From positions 1 through 31,929 of IMG/VR virus record IMGVR_UViG_3300022818_000255: a stretch of 31,929 nt of DNA; one strand, 5' to 3'. This DNA is from a virus. A model generated the notes under the pieces. The model was not told where the DNA came from. It ran no database searches and saw only the letters and a list, made by a program, of their open reading frames with translations. Positions within the stretch are counted from its first letter, which is position 1, and every line of letters starts with the position of its first letter. Position numbers and translations under genes: made by a program. Shown one piece after another: positions 1 through 7,023 of this stretch.

Positions 1-264
1 ATGAATACGAAAGAGGCAATTGAGTATTTAGAGAATGATAGGAAGGGATATGAAGCTGAATATTATGAAATGGTAGGGGATATTATTAATCTTCTTTTAA
101 AAGGGGAGAAGCGGAAAACAATGTGGGAAGAATTAAAAGATTTAATGAAAAAAGAACCAGTTAATAAATATAAATGTGATTATTGTGTTTCTCTTACTTG
201 TAATTGGAGATTCCCGATGAAAGATTTAGAAAAAAGATATTTTCCAGAGGAGGCAAGTAAATGA
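1..264 (+). CDS. Small phage protein, paralogue of the gene at 4434
   Basis: 87 residues, function not recognised. The start lies at the first base of the window, so its ribosome site cannot be seen. The N-terminus (TKEAIEYLE), a central LLLKGEKRKTMWEELK-type stretch and the C-terminal LEKRYFP motif all recur in the 132-residue protein at 4434-4832, so the two are diverged paralogues; this copy lacks the other's C-terminal 50 residues but has a CDYCVSLTC cysteine cluster the other lacks. It looks soluble, charged and helical. Its last codons contain GAGGAGG, which serves as the ribosome site for the ORF starting at 261. Confidence 0.6.
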   Translation: MNTKEAIEYLENDRKGYEAEYYEMVGDIINLLLKGEKRKTMWEELKDLMKKEPVNKYKCDYCVSLTCNWRFPMKDLEKRYFPEEASK

Positions 265-380
265 ATAGACTCAAGTATCCTGATGAATGCACTCATTTCA
301 GAATGCCAATAATAGTAGAACACCTCAGTTGGGGTGAACGGCTTCTTAACTTTATTGAGCCTGGCTTTAAGCTTACATGA
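261..380 (+). CDS. Hypothetical 39-residue protein overlapping the previous stop
   Basis: The ATG overlaps the preceding TGA stop (ATGA), and GAGGAGG sits 7 bases upstream, so translation from here is likely. The peptide (MNRLKYPDECTHF at its start) matches nothing I recognise. Base composition from about 270 onward is richer in G+C than the neighbours and leads into a palindromic repeat region. The reading frame may therefore be the remnant of a gene interrupted by a short host-type element rather than a functional peptide. Confidence 0.35.
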   Translation: MNRLKYPDECTHFRMPIIVEHLSWGERLLNFIEPGFKLT

Positions 381-462
381 TTTATCAAGTAAGAATGTTG
401 GTAGTTTGGTTGCAAAGTCTTTAGTGTGCATCTCTTATAGGCAAATCGGGGATGCTAACGAG

Positions 463-539
463 AGGCAGGTCGATTAAATTACCGTAGTCGATGACGGTAA
501 GACGTTTTGCCTGCCTCCCTGCCTGACGGTAGGCAGGTC
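463..539. repeat. Palindromic repeat cluster (two hairpins, repeated AGGCAGGTC and TGACGGTA)
   Basis: This lies in the gene-free stretch 381-565. Two perfect 7-bp inverted repeats are visible: TTACCGT 479-485 with ACGGTAA 494-500 (8-base loop), and CCTGCCT 518-524 with AGGCAGG 531-537 (6-base loop GACGGT). AGGCAGGTC occurs at 463-471 and 531-539, and TGACGGTA at 492-499 and 524-531. Such CCTGCC/GGCAGG palindromes resemble short interspersed repeats of bacterial chromosomes; that resemblance is from memory. There is no T-run, so it is not an ordinary terminator. Confidence 0.55.
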
Positions 540-565
540 AAGAAAAATAACAGGAGGTTAAAGTT

Positions 566-643
566 ATGAATAGTTTTGTCTACGTTACTTTCGGCTGGCT
601 GGTCCTGATGATCATTAGAAATCTTATTAAAGGAGGTGACTGA
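566..643 (+). CDS. Tiny membrane peptide (25 residues)
   Basis: A strong AGGAGG site 7 bases before the ATG supports translation. Most of the 25 residues form one hydrophobic segment (FVYVTFGWLVLMII) followed by RNLIKGGD, so a single membrane span with a basic tail is likely. The codons for KGGD hold the AGGAGGTGA ribosome site of the next gene, whose ATG overlaps this stop (TGATG). Function unknown; small membrane peptides are common in early phage regions. Confidence 0.5.
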   Translation: MNSFVYVTFGWLVLMIIRNLIKGGD

Positions 644-807
644 TGTATAGATACGAATGTCCGCAATGTAATGAGCAGATGAACCTGGTGATGATCAACG
701 GACAGCTTGAAGGGGTCTGCAAGTACTGTGATTTAGAAGTTAGTATTGTTCGGGAAGACTGGGAAGAGTGGATGAAAGAAAATAAATTAAGTTTAGTTAG
801 GGGGTAA
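643..807 (+). CDS. Small zinc-ribbon protein
   Basis: 54 residues. Two CxxC knuckles, CPQC at residues 7-10 and CKYC at 26-29, predict a single bound zinc. The rest is an acidic tail with tryptophans (EDWEEWMKEN). The ATG overlaps the previous stop and has AGGAGGTGA upstream. Zinc-ribbon microproteins of this kind occur widely in phages and may bind nucleic acid or protein; no specific role can be given. Confidence 0.6.
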   Translation: MYRYECPQCNEQMNLVMINGQLEGVCKYCDLEVSIVREDWEEWMKENKLSLVRG

Positions 808-809
808 AA

Positions 810-1097
810 ATGGAAGAAAGAAGCACATCAAAGAAGTTTTTACAGAGTTACTTATTTACTGATGATTTTGGTAAGTTCTTTGTGTCTACTTGTTATAGGC
901 AAAGTTCAAATGACCCATTTGTTTGGTTTTACGAAACCTTTGCTTGGAAATTAGATAAAGATAATCACAGCACAGATTGGGTTGCGGATAATAGTGGAGC
1001 AGGAGAAGTAGAATGGGCTTTTGACCAACATATTGAGGTAGTAAGACAATTAGAAAGAACAGGTAAATTTGAGGAGGTGAATAAAAATGGTGAGTGA
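810..1097 (+). CDS. Hypothetical protein, 95 residues
   Basis: Not recognised. GGGGG lies just ahead of the ATG, inside the end of the previous gene. The product is soluble and rich in aromatic residues (YLFTDDFGKFFVSTCYR, FVWFYETFAWKL), probably a small alpha/beta fold. The 3' end contains GAGGAGGTGA, the ribosome site for the gene at 1087, which overlaps it by 11 bases, so the two are likely co-translated. Confidence 0.55.
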   Translation: MEERSTSKKFLQSYLFTDDFGKFFVSTCYRQSSNDPFVWFYETFAWKLDKDNHSTDWVADNSGAGEVEWAFDQHIEVVRQLERTGKFEEVNKNGE

Positions 1098-1269
1098 AAA
1101 TTTTCTGGTGGAAGATATTAAATTCAAGATAAACCATAACCTTTTTAGTGAGCAATATATGAGAGGTTTTCTATTTGCTTGTTATCAACTGGAAGCAATA
1201 AAAGAGGATACTCATACTGGATTAAAAAAATATTTAAGAGAAAGTTTAGGGGGTAAAGTAAATGGATAA
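1087..1269 (+). CDS. Hypothetical protein, 60 residues
   Basis: The start is well supported by GAGGAGGTGA upstream. No family is recognised. The product is mostly helical, with a hydrophobic middle (YMRGFLFACYQLEAI) too short and mixed to call a membrane span. It overlaps both neighbours by 8-11 bases and belongs to a run of small early genes. Confidence 0.5.
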   Translation: MVSENFLVEDIKFKINHNLFSEQYMRGFLFACYQLEAIKEDTHTGLKKYLRESLGGKVNG

Positions 1270-1459
1270 GTTGACTGCTGAGCAAGAAAGTATGATAGGC
1301 GATGATGCTTATCACGAGAAGAAGTTAAGGGAAGAAGAAGAAAAAGAAAATAAAAAACATAGCAAGATAGTAGGAAGGATACCAATTGACCCTGATAGAT
1401 TCGACCAGATATTAGAAAGAATAGGATGGAAAAAAGTTAATGGAGGTAAAAAAATATGA
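1262..1459 (+). CDS. Hypothetical charged protein, 65 residues
   Basis: Not recognised. Residues 18-36 are almost entirely charged (EKKLREEEEKENKKHSK) and should form a helix or coiled coil. The C-terminal half (IPIDPDRFDQILERIGWKKV) looks like a small helical motif. GGGGG precedes the ATG at 7-11 bases, and the gene overlaps the end of the one at 1087. The next start (1456) lies within its stop region. Confidence 0.5.
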   Translation: MDKLTAEQESMIGDDAYHEKKLREEEEKENKKHSKIVGRIPIDPDRFDQILERIGWKKVNGGKKI

Positions 1460-1614
1460 AACTTAAAGTATTAGCGAAAGCACTAGCACGTTCTAATGGC
1501 GGGGATGTAGAGAAGGCACGAGAAGTTTTAGAGCAGAGGAGAAGGGATATCGAGAGATTTAATTATGAGGTGGCGTTTAAAAAAGATAATAGGAGGGTAA
1601 AAGAAAATGAATAA
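1456..1614 (+). CDS. Hypothetical basic protein, 52 residues
   Basis: A small gene fitting exactly between its neighbours: the ATG overlaps the TGA ending at 1459, a GGAGG site lies upstream, and the stop overlaps the next ATG by the octamer ATGAATAA (1607-1614). The product starts MKLKVLAKALARSNGGDVEKA and is helical with a basic C-terminal half (EQRRRDIERF). The first helix, NGGD turn and second helix resemble a small helix-turn-helix, but this is only an impression. Confidence 0.5.
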   Translation: MKLKVLAKALARSNGGDVEKAREVLEQRRRDIERFNYEVAFKKDNRRVKENE

Positions 1615-2887
1615 CGAGAATGGTTTTAGGCAAAGGTTTACCAGAATAGACGGGTTGTCTTCAATTAGAAGGTTACCCAGATTAGGCAAGATTAGACTGG
1701 GTGTCAAGGTGGTTAACGAGAAAACTAATAAAGAATACCCGAAGGAAGTTGATTACTTTGTATGCCCTGCTGAAATTAAAAAGGTTTTAGGAGACCAACC
1801 GAAAGAATTGGATATAATGTTTCCACTTAATGATCCTGAATCACTATTCCCTCAGGCGTATAAATGGTATGGAAGCGGAGCAGGGTTAAAGTGCAGGGGT
1901 GACGGTATAGAGGCTTTAAGGCTAAATGAGGAAAAAGGGGAAATGGAAGAACGGAAGTGCCCTTGTGAACTATTAGATGAAGGCAAGTGTAAACAGAGGG
2001 CTTCACTGGTCTTTATGCTACCGAATATCAAGATTGGTGGGGTGTATCAGATAGATTTATCGAGTTACCATTCGATTGTTGATATTAATAGTTCCCTTGA
2101 TTATGCAATGGCTATGCTGGGTGGGCGGATTGCTATGGTGCCCTTTATACTTCGTAGAGTCCCGAAAGAAACCCACAACGACGGTAAGAAACAGGTTCAC
2201 TATACCTTAACACTGGAATTAGATATCCCGTTAAAAGAAGCCCAACGGATTAGAGAAGGTGAGAATATCTACATCAACCAGAAGCGTAGATACGAGATAG
2301 AAGAACCTAAACCGGGAGAAGATATTAACCCTGAATATGACAGCAAAGAAAAGGGAGCGGTAATTGAACCTGAAACAGAGGGAGAAAGGTTAGAAAGTGA
2401 AGCAGAAGAATTAAAAGCCCAAGAAAAGACCAAAGCCGATTATCACCAGTCAAAGGTAAACGAAGCTAAACTGAAAGTAGAACACGAGGAAGGTAAAGAT
2501 AAAATTAGACCCTACAGCGAATCAAAAGCTATTTATAAGAAGAAGCTGGAAGAAAAGATACAGATAGAAGCTGAGTTGGACCCGAAAGCTTTAGAAGAAG
2601 TGGTTGAGTTGTTAAAAAAAATGGGTATTATTAACTGGACTCAGGCTCTTTATTACGCAAGGCAGGCTAATTTAAAGGTTAATACCACGACAGAGCTAAA
2701 GAAGATGTTAGTTGATGATCAAGATAAAATACATAGTTTAGTTGATGCAAAGGAAGCTGAAAGTAAACCAAAAGGCACTATGGAGAAGCATTGGGATAAC
2801 GAAGCTAAGTTAAGGGATGATAAGCAGAAAATGGAAGATGATGTCAGTAATGATGACGAGGATTTAGGTGTTGGCGTTTCTTCATAG
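1607..2887 (+). CDS. phiC31 gp3-like protein (recombination directionality factor-like)
   Basis: 426 residues. The first ~200 match my knowledge of the phage family related to phiC31 gp3, often annotated as recombination directionality factor or 'hydrolase or metal-binding protein'. Features seen: IRRLPRLGKIRLG near residue 20, VDYFVCP at 48-54, LDIMFP at 68-73, GLKCRGDG at 93-100, a cysteine cluster at C96/C118/C120/C128, and YQIDLSSYHSIVDINSSLD at 147-165. The C-terminal ~200 residues are a charged helical extension. In phiC31, gp3 turns the serine integrase toward excision, but relatives also occur in phages where this role is untested. No integrase is in the window. Translation is coupled to the upstream gene through the ATGAATAA overlap. 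Confidence 0.7.
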   Translation: MNNENGFRQRFTRIDGLSSIRRLPRLGKIRLGVKVVNEKTNKEYPKEVDYFVCPAEIKKVLGDQPKELDIMFPLNDPESLFPQAYKWYGSGAGLKCRGDGIEALRLNEEKGEMEERKCPCELLDEGKCKQRASLVFMLPNIKIGGVYQIDLSSYHSIVDINSSLDYAMAMLGGRIAMVPFILRRVPKETHNDGKKQVHYTLTLELDIPLKEAQRIREGENIYINQKRRYEIEEPKPGEDINPEYDSKEKGAVIEPETEGERLESEAEELKAQEKTKADYHQSKVNEAKLKVEHEEGKDKIRPYSESKAIYKKKLEEKIQIEAELDPKALEEVVELLKKMGIINWTQALYYARQANLKVNTTTELKKMLVDDQDKIHSLVDAKEAESKPKGTMEKHWDNEAKLRDDKQKMEDDVSNDDEDLGVGVSS

Positions 2888-2896
2888 ATAACCTCC

Positions 2897-2926
2897 GGGG
2901 GGCGGGCTTACCGTCCCCTGCTTTTA
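2897..2926 (+). terminator. Probable intrinsic terminator after the gp3-like gene
   Basis: Stem GGGGGCGG (2898-2905) pairs with CCGTCCCC (2911-2918) over 8 bp with one G-U pair and a 5-base loop, followed by TGCTTTTATATTTATT. The T-run is short and interrupted, so termination may be partial. It sits between the gp3-like gene and the HNH gene and may mark the end of the first transcription unit. Confidence 0.6.
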
Positions 2927-2966
2927 TATTTATTATAAATATTATATTAAGAAGGAGTAATAATAA

Positions 2967-3509
2967 ATGAATAAAGAAGAAACTAAAGAGTATATGAAAA
3001 GATGGTTTAAGGATCATCCTGAAAATATCAAGAGAAGTCAGAAAATATATTATAAAAATAACCGAGAAAAAAGATTAAATAATTCTAAACAATGGGCAAT
3101 AAATAACTATGAAAGAGTAAAAGAATTGGCAAGAGATTGGCGCAGGGGGAAATGGGAAACAGACTTGAAATATAAATTAACACTTACAATATTTACGGGG
3201 ATAAATGTATCAACTAAAAAGAATATAAAGGGCAGATTATGGGAAAGTTTAGTTGGTTATACCTTAAACGATTTAATTAAAAGATTAAAATCTACAATCC
3301 CCGATGGCTACACTTGGGGTGATTATATAAATGGTAAATTACAGATTGATCATATTGTACCAGTATCATCTTTTAATTATACAAAGCCAGAACATTTAAA
3401 TTTTAAAGAATGCTGGGGTTTAGATAATTTAAGATTATTACCTGAACAAGATAATAAAATGAAGAGAACTTCATTAATTAAACCATTCCAATCAATTTTA
3501 GAACTATAA
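2967..3509 (+). CDS. HNH endonuclease (homing-type, freestanding)
   Basis: 180 residues. The N-terminal half is a basic, lysine/asparagine-rich helical region. The C-terminal half holds the HNH/beta-beta-alpha-metal core: LQIDHIVPV with D128-H129, then CWGLDNLRLLPEQDN with N154 and N163. This layout is typical of phage HNH nickases that spread as selfish genes. It has its own GGAG site and lies between a terminator and a gene-free gap (3510-3578), consistent with insertion as a unit. A role in packaging or DNA processing cannot be excluded. Confidence 0.8.
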   Translation: MNKEETKEYMKRWFKDHPENIKRSQKIYYKNNREKRLNNSKQWAINNYERVKELARDWRRGKWETDLKYKLTLTIFTGINVSTKKNIKGRLWESLVGYTLNDLIKRLKSTIPDGYTWGDYINGKLQIDHIVPVSSFNYTKPEHLNFKECWGLDNLRLLPEQDNKMKRTSLIKPFQSILEL

Positions 3510-3578
3510 AAATATTAAAAAGAAATACATAATAATATTAGAGCGACTATAAAAATGTACGGGAGGAGGTGATTTTAT

Positions 3579-4433
3579 ATGGATTTATACTGTGAGTATA
3601 TACAGGAATTAAAGAAAGCACAACTTAGGGTAAATAAAGTTAGAAGTCAAATGATAAAGAAAATGATAAATCAAAAGGAGGGTAAAAAGGTGAAATCATA
3701 TGAAGATACATATAATTCTATATGCAAACCAAATAGTAATATGGAGGAGAAAAAGGTGAAAAAGAGTATGTTTCCAGAAGGAGCGGTTTTTAGTGAATAC
3801 TCTACTGGTTATGGAGAATTTTTAAAGATATTAAAGGAGGAGAAACAGGTGAAAATAAACAGAATACATGGTTGTGGGGAATGTACTAATTGTATATGGA
3901 ATGTTTCTACTCAGTGTTATAGATGTTGTAAAGAGGGTAAAGCTATAGAGCATTTTAAATCTATCCCTACTTGGTGCAAATTAGAAGATGATTTAGATTA
4001 TCAAAAGGAGGATAAAAAGGTGAAAAAGGAAGTAGATTTTAGCAAGATTAAATACTTTGATGTGCAGGTGGTGAAAGTAAAGGTAGAGAAAAAACAGGAT
4101 GAATGTAAGGAATATGATAGAAAATGGTGTGGTAAATGCCCCAGAATACCTAAACGAAGCAAGGGCAACTTTGTCAACGGAGATAATCTGGACAAAATTA
4201 AGTTTCCGTGCTTCTGTAGTTTTATCCCTTATGAAGGTGAGCAAGAAATTTATGGGGAACTTGACCTTTGTAAAAACAGAGAAAATATTAGTCTAAAACA
4301 ATTAATCCAAGTTAGTAGATTTGAACAACGTTATTTTTCTGAATTCCCATTTTGTAATTTAGGTGAAATTATTAAAATGAAAAAGGTTAAAATCCTAAAA
4401 GGTCAAGTCAAAATATTTGAGGAGGAAAAGTAA
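3579..4433 (+). CDS. Cysteine-rich modular protein with four internal ribosome-site/GTG modules
   Basis: 284 residues, no family recognised. A strong GGAGGAGGTGAT precedes the ATG. Four times inside, in the same frame, the DNA carries GGAGG, then exactly 8 bases, then GTGAAA: GTG at 3690, 3756, 3849 and 4020 (V38, V60, V91, V148). The protein shows the matching repeat KEGKKVK, MEEKKVK, KEEKQVK, KEDKKVK. The parts between are unlike one another. Residues 91-147 are cysteine-rich (GCGECTNC, QCYRCC) and look like a complete small zinc protein; the last 137 residues hold more cysteines (WCGKCP, FPCFC). The ORF may be several small genes fused in frame, or one gene giving nested products. It ends with GAGGAGG serving the gene at 4434. 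Confidence 0.6.
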   Translation: MDLYCEYIQELKKAQLRVNKVRSQMIKKMINQKEGKKVKSYEDTYNSICKPNSNMEEKKVKKSMFPEGAVFSEYSTGYGEFLKILKEEKQVKINRIHGCGECTNCIWNVSTQCYRCCKEGKAIEHFKSIPTWCKLEDDLDYQKEDKKVKKEVDFSKIKYFDVQVVKVKVEKKQDECKEYDRKWCGKCPRIPKRSKGNFVNGDNLDKIKFPCFCSFIPYEGEQEIYGELDLCKNRENISLKQLIQVSRFEQRYFSEFPFCNLGEIIKMKKVKILKGQVKIFEEEK

Positions 4434-4832
4434 ATGGATACGAAAGAGGCGATTGAGTTTTTAGAGTATTTGAATATAACAATAAGTGCGAGCAAATATG
4501 GAGAATTTAATGATAATAGAAAGAATATTATCTCTCTCTTACAGCAAGGGGAGAAGTATAGGGAGTGCTGGGAGAAGTTAAAAAAATGGAATGGGGCAGA
4601 GATGATTAATTACAGGTTTGGGAATCCTGAATATATTTCTACAATAATGGATAAACTTGAGCAAAAATACTTCCCACCTGCCTCAGTTAAGAAGACTATC
4701 ACGATTGAGGTAGAGGGGGATTACAAAAATATATCGAATTTTGCAGATAAATTAAATCTATTAGTAGGACAGATAAATTGTGGGATACGAACATCTATTA
4801 ATTTTATTAAGGAGGATCCCGATGTTAACTAA
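4434..4832 (+). CDS. Phage protein, longer paralogue of the gene at 1
   Basis: 132 residues. Residues 1-85 align with the 87-residue protein at the start of the window (shared TKEAIEFLE, LLQQGEKYRECWEKLK, LEQKYFP). Residues 86-132 add a segment starting VKKTITIEVEGDYKN that looks like a small beta-alpha domain. Function unknown. GAGGAGG upstream overlaps the previous gene's last codons, so the two genes are probably translated together. The last codons carry the GGAGG of the winged-helix gene at 4822. Confidence 0.6.
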   Translation: MDTKEAIEFLEYLNITISASKYGEFNDNRKNIISLLQQGEKYRECWEKLKKWNGAEMINYRFGNPEYISTIMDKLEQKYFPPASVKKTITIEVEGDYKNISNFADKLNLLVGQINCGIRTSINFIKEDPDVN

Positions 4833-5178
4833 ATTAGAGCAAGATATTCTGGAGATTATAAAAGCACATAGAGGGGAAGAGAATAAGATTACTCAATATG
4901 AGATAACTAATAGACATAACCAAATTTATTCTTTATGTCAAAGTATGGATGTAGGTTGCCGTCAGGTCCGAAATGTTATCGAGGGTTTAATCAATCAAGG
5001 TTACCCAATAGTATCTACACCTTCTAATGGTGGCGGCTATTTTTGGCAAGAGAAGCCGGAAGAAGGGTTAGAGTGTAGTAAGAGGATAAGAAGGCAGGCG
5101 GTAAAGCTATTTTTGAAGGCGAGAAAGATCAGGAGTAATAGCAGGACTGGGCAATTAGAGTTAGATGTGAGGATTTAA
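4822..5178 (+). CDS. Winged-helix DNA-binding protein
   Basis: 118 residues from the ATG at 4822, chosen because AAGGAGG lies 6 bases upstream; an in-frame ATG at 4780 has no such site and would extend into the previous gene. The N-terminal ~75 residues have the pattern of a winged helix: helix LEQDILEIIKAH, ITQYEITNRHN, recognition region CRQVRNVIEGLINQGYPI, then a GGGYFW wing. The C-terminal part is helical and basic (SKRIRRQAVKLFLKARKI). Placed directly before the replisome-organiser-like gene, it may be a replication or transcription regulator. Confidence 0.7.
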   Translation: MLTKLEQDILEIIKAHRGEENKITQYEITNRHNQIYSLCQSMDVGCRQVRNVIEGLINQGYPIVSTPSNGGGYFWQEKPEEGLECSKRIRRQAVKLFLKARKIRSNSRTGQLELDVRI

Positions 5179-5179
5179 G

Positions 5180-5890
5180 ATGAGTAAAAAACGTTATATT
5201 GATACGAAGTTTTGGGATGATAACTACATTATAGACAAAGATCCGATTGAAAAGTTATTATTCCTTTATCTATTAACTAATACGCTTACTAATATTATAG
5301 GGATTTATGAAATATCTTTAAGGCGTATTGCTTTTGACACCGGGATAGATAGTGAAATGGTTAAGAAGATATTAGATAGGTTTACAGTTGATGACAAGAT
5401 TAAATATATAAATGGTTGGATAGTAATAAAGAATTTTATTAAGAATCAATTAAGTAATCCCAGTGTTAATAAAGGGATAGAACAATTATTAAAAGAAGTT
5501 CCAGAGGAATTTATTGAATGGGTGGATATAGACTGGGACAGACTGTCAGGCTCTGTCACCAATCTTATCTTATCTAATACTAATTTAAATACTAATCTAA
5601 ATCTAATTGCAGATAGCAAGGGTGATGAGTTTAAAAATACTTGGAAAAATTTTATAGAGATGAGAGTAAAAGTTAAAAAACCTATGACATTAAGAGCAGG
5701 TGAATTGTTAATGAAAGAACTAACCAAATTAAGCGATAACGAAGATACCCAGATAGCTATCCTGAACCAAAGCATTATGAATAGCTGGCAAGGGGTATTT
5801 CCGTTGAAAGATAAGTTAATCCGAGACAGCCCTAAAAAGATGATGGGGATAGATGAGGCGTTAAAGATAACTGGAGAAAAGGAGAGTTAA
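5180..5890 (+). CDS. Replication initiation / replisome organiser-like protein
   Basis: 236 residues. The N-terminus (YIDTKFWDDNYIIDKDPIEKLLFLYLLTN, residues 6-34) and the following IIGIYEISLRRIAFDTGI show the winged-helix pattern found at the start of many phage replication-organiser proteins of the DnaD/ORF-N type. The C-terminal part (from ~150) has the FKNTWKNFIEMR...MNSWQGVFP layout seen at the ends of such proteins. It probably binds the origin and recruits the helicase with the loader-like protein encoded at 6660. Family assignment is from motif pattern only. Confidence 0.65.
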   Translation: MSKKRYIDTKFWDDNYIIDKDPIEKLLFLYLLTNTLTNIIGIYEISLRRIAFDTGIDSEMVKKILDRFTVDDKIKYINGWIVIKNFIKNQLSNPSVNKGIEQLLKEVPEEFIEWVDIDWDRLSGSVTNLILSNTNLNTNLNLIADSKGDEFKNTWKNFIEMRVKVKKPMTLRAGELLMKELTKLSDNEDTQIAILNQSIMNSWQGVFPLKDKLIRDSPKKMMGIDEALKITGEKES

Positions 5891-6100
5891 ATGGATAAGT
5901 TAATTATAGATAACAGAACAGAATTATCAATGGAAGACATTATATCATGTGTTTTAAAAGTAATTAGTAGTGGTAAGATTTCTAAAACTTCCAAAGGTGA
6001 GCAATATTGTTTTTTAACAAAATTTTCTAATGGAATACAAATATCTGCAGATAAAAATAAAAATTCTGATAGATTGATAATTTCAGAAGATAGGAGATGA
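5891..6100 (+). CDS. Hypothetical protein, 69 residues
   Basis: Not recognised. The ATG directly follows the previous stop, with AGGAGAG upstream. The sequence is a mix of short helices and strands (SMEDIISCVLKVISSGKI, then YCFLTKFSNGIQISADKN), probably a small alpha/beta protein. It lies inside the replication block between the organiser-like gene and the methyltransferase. Confidence 0.5.
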   Translation: MDKLIIDNRTELSMEDIISCVLKVISSGKISKTSKGEQYCFLTKFSNGIQISADKNKNSDRLIISEDRR

Positions 6101-6103
6101 ATT

Positions 6104-6667
6104 ATGATACCATTCCCGAATAAAAAATATCAGATAATATATGCAGACCCACCGTGGAATATAAAAGCTGGGGCAGGGAATTTACATATTCCACATCAAA
6201 AAACAAGAAATTTAATTTATCCAATAATGAATATAGAAGATATTATAAAATTACCAGTAAAAGATATATTAGATGAAAATGCAGTTTTATTTCTTTGGAC
6301 AATAAACAAATATTTAGAACAATCTTATGAGGTAGCAAGAAAATGGGGATTTACTCCTTCTACGATGTTAGTATGGTGTAAAAAACCAAAAGGTAGAGGG
6401 TTAGGTGGAACATTTGGGATATCAACAGAATATTTATTATTTTCAAGGAAGGGAACTCTAAAATCAAAAAAAAGATATTGGTCAACTTGGTTTGAGCATA
6501 AAAGAGGGAAACATTCAGAAAAACCAAAAATAATAAGAGATTTAATTATAAATATAATGGGCGATCTTCCCCGTATAGAACTCTTTGCCCGACCACCAAA
6601 AGATAGATTATTTGAAGATGATAGTTATAAAGGTTGGGATTTATGGGGGGATGAAGTAAATGAATAA
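6104..6667 (+). CDS. MT-A70 family adenine-N6 DNA methyltransferase
   Basis: 187 residues, a normal size for phage MT-A70 enzymes. The catalytic motif DPPW is at residues 15-18 in YQIIYADPPWNIKAG. The family's C-terminal signature is present: RIELFARPP followed by GWDLWGDE. It transfers a methyl group from S-adenosylmethionine to adenine N6, and could protect phage DNA from host restriction or affect replication. No restriction partner is encoded nearby. AGGAG precedes the ATG; the stop overlaps the next ATG by ATGAATAA (6660-6667). Confidence 0.9.
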   Translation: MIPFPNKKYQIIYADPPWNIKAGAGNLHIPHQKTRNLIYPIMNIEDIIKLPVKDILDENAVLFLWTINKYLEQSYEVARKWGFTPSTMLVWCKKPKGRGLGGTFGISTEYLLFSRKGTLKSKKRYWSTWFEHKRGKHSEKPKIIRDLIINIMGDLPRIELFARPPKDRLFEDDSYKGWDLWGDEVNE

Positions 6668-7022
6668 AAAGAACTTCGACCTAATGATGAATAAGTTTTG
6701 TAAAGTATTTGAGAGAACTTTAGACGCAGAAGTATTGTCCATCTACTTCAATATGTTTAACGAAATACCGGATAGCCAGGTTAATACTATTATCCGTAAC
6801 TGTCTAAAGAAGTGTCACTACTTCCCCAGACCTGCCGATATATTTCAAAGTTATGATGAAACTGCAATGGAGAGCAGAAAAGTCGAGAAGATAGTGCTAA
6901 CAGAAGTAGAAAGGGAACAGAATTTACAGCGGATCAGGAGATTACAAGAGGACCTAAAGAAGGTAAAAGAGCCTCAAAAAATAGGAAGTGTGTTAAAAGA
7001 TTTAAAGATAGGAGGTGAATAA
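6660..7022 (+). CDS. Helicase loader-like protein (G39P/loader N-domain type)
   Basis: 120 residues. The N-terminal 65 residues are helical with the pattern FDLMMNKFCKVFERTL...YFNMFNEIPDSQVNTIIRNCL...CHYFPRPADIF, which matches the layout of the phage helicase loader/inhibitor N-domain (SPP1 G39P type). The rest is a charged helix (EVEREQNLQRIRRLQEDLKK). It probably delivers the host or phage replicative helicase to the organiser-bound origin. The start is coupled to the methyltransferase stop. The assignment rests on pattern and position and has not been confirmed by a profile search. Confidence 0.6.
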   Translation: MNKKNFDLMMNKFCKVFERTLDAEVLSIYFNMFNEIPDSQVNTIIRNCLKKCHYFPRPADIFQSYDETAMESRKVEKIVLTEVEREQNLQRIRRLQEDLKKVKEPQKIGSVLKDLKIGGE

Positions 7023-7023
7023 G

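Noticed and set aside
180-431. Minus-strand ORF of 83 codons
   Set aside because: It overlaps well-supported plus-strand starts, has no good ribosome site, and lies partly in the repeat-like segment. Nothing in its sequence is recognised, although I cannot exclude a remnant of a host element.
2926-2966. AT-rich stretch with TATAAT-like bases as a promoter for the HNH gene
   Set aside because: No convincing -35 element at the right distance; the AT-richness is shared with most gaps.
4099-4296. Alternative-frame ORF inside the cysteine-rich modular gene
   Set aside because: It lies wholly within the frame that holds conserved-looking cysteine motifs and lacks its own ribosome site.
4780-4821. 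Longer start for the winged-helix gene
   Set aside because: No ribosome site at 4780, while AAGGAGG fits the ATG at 4822.
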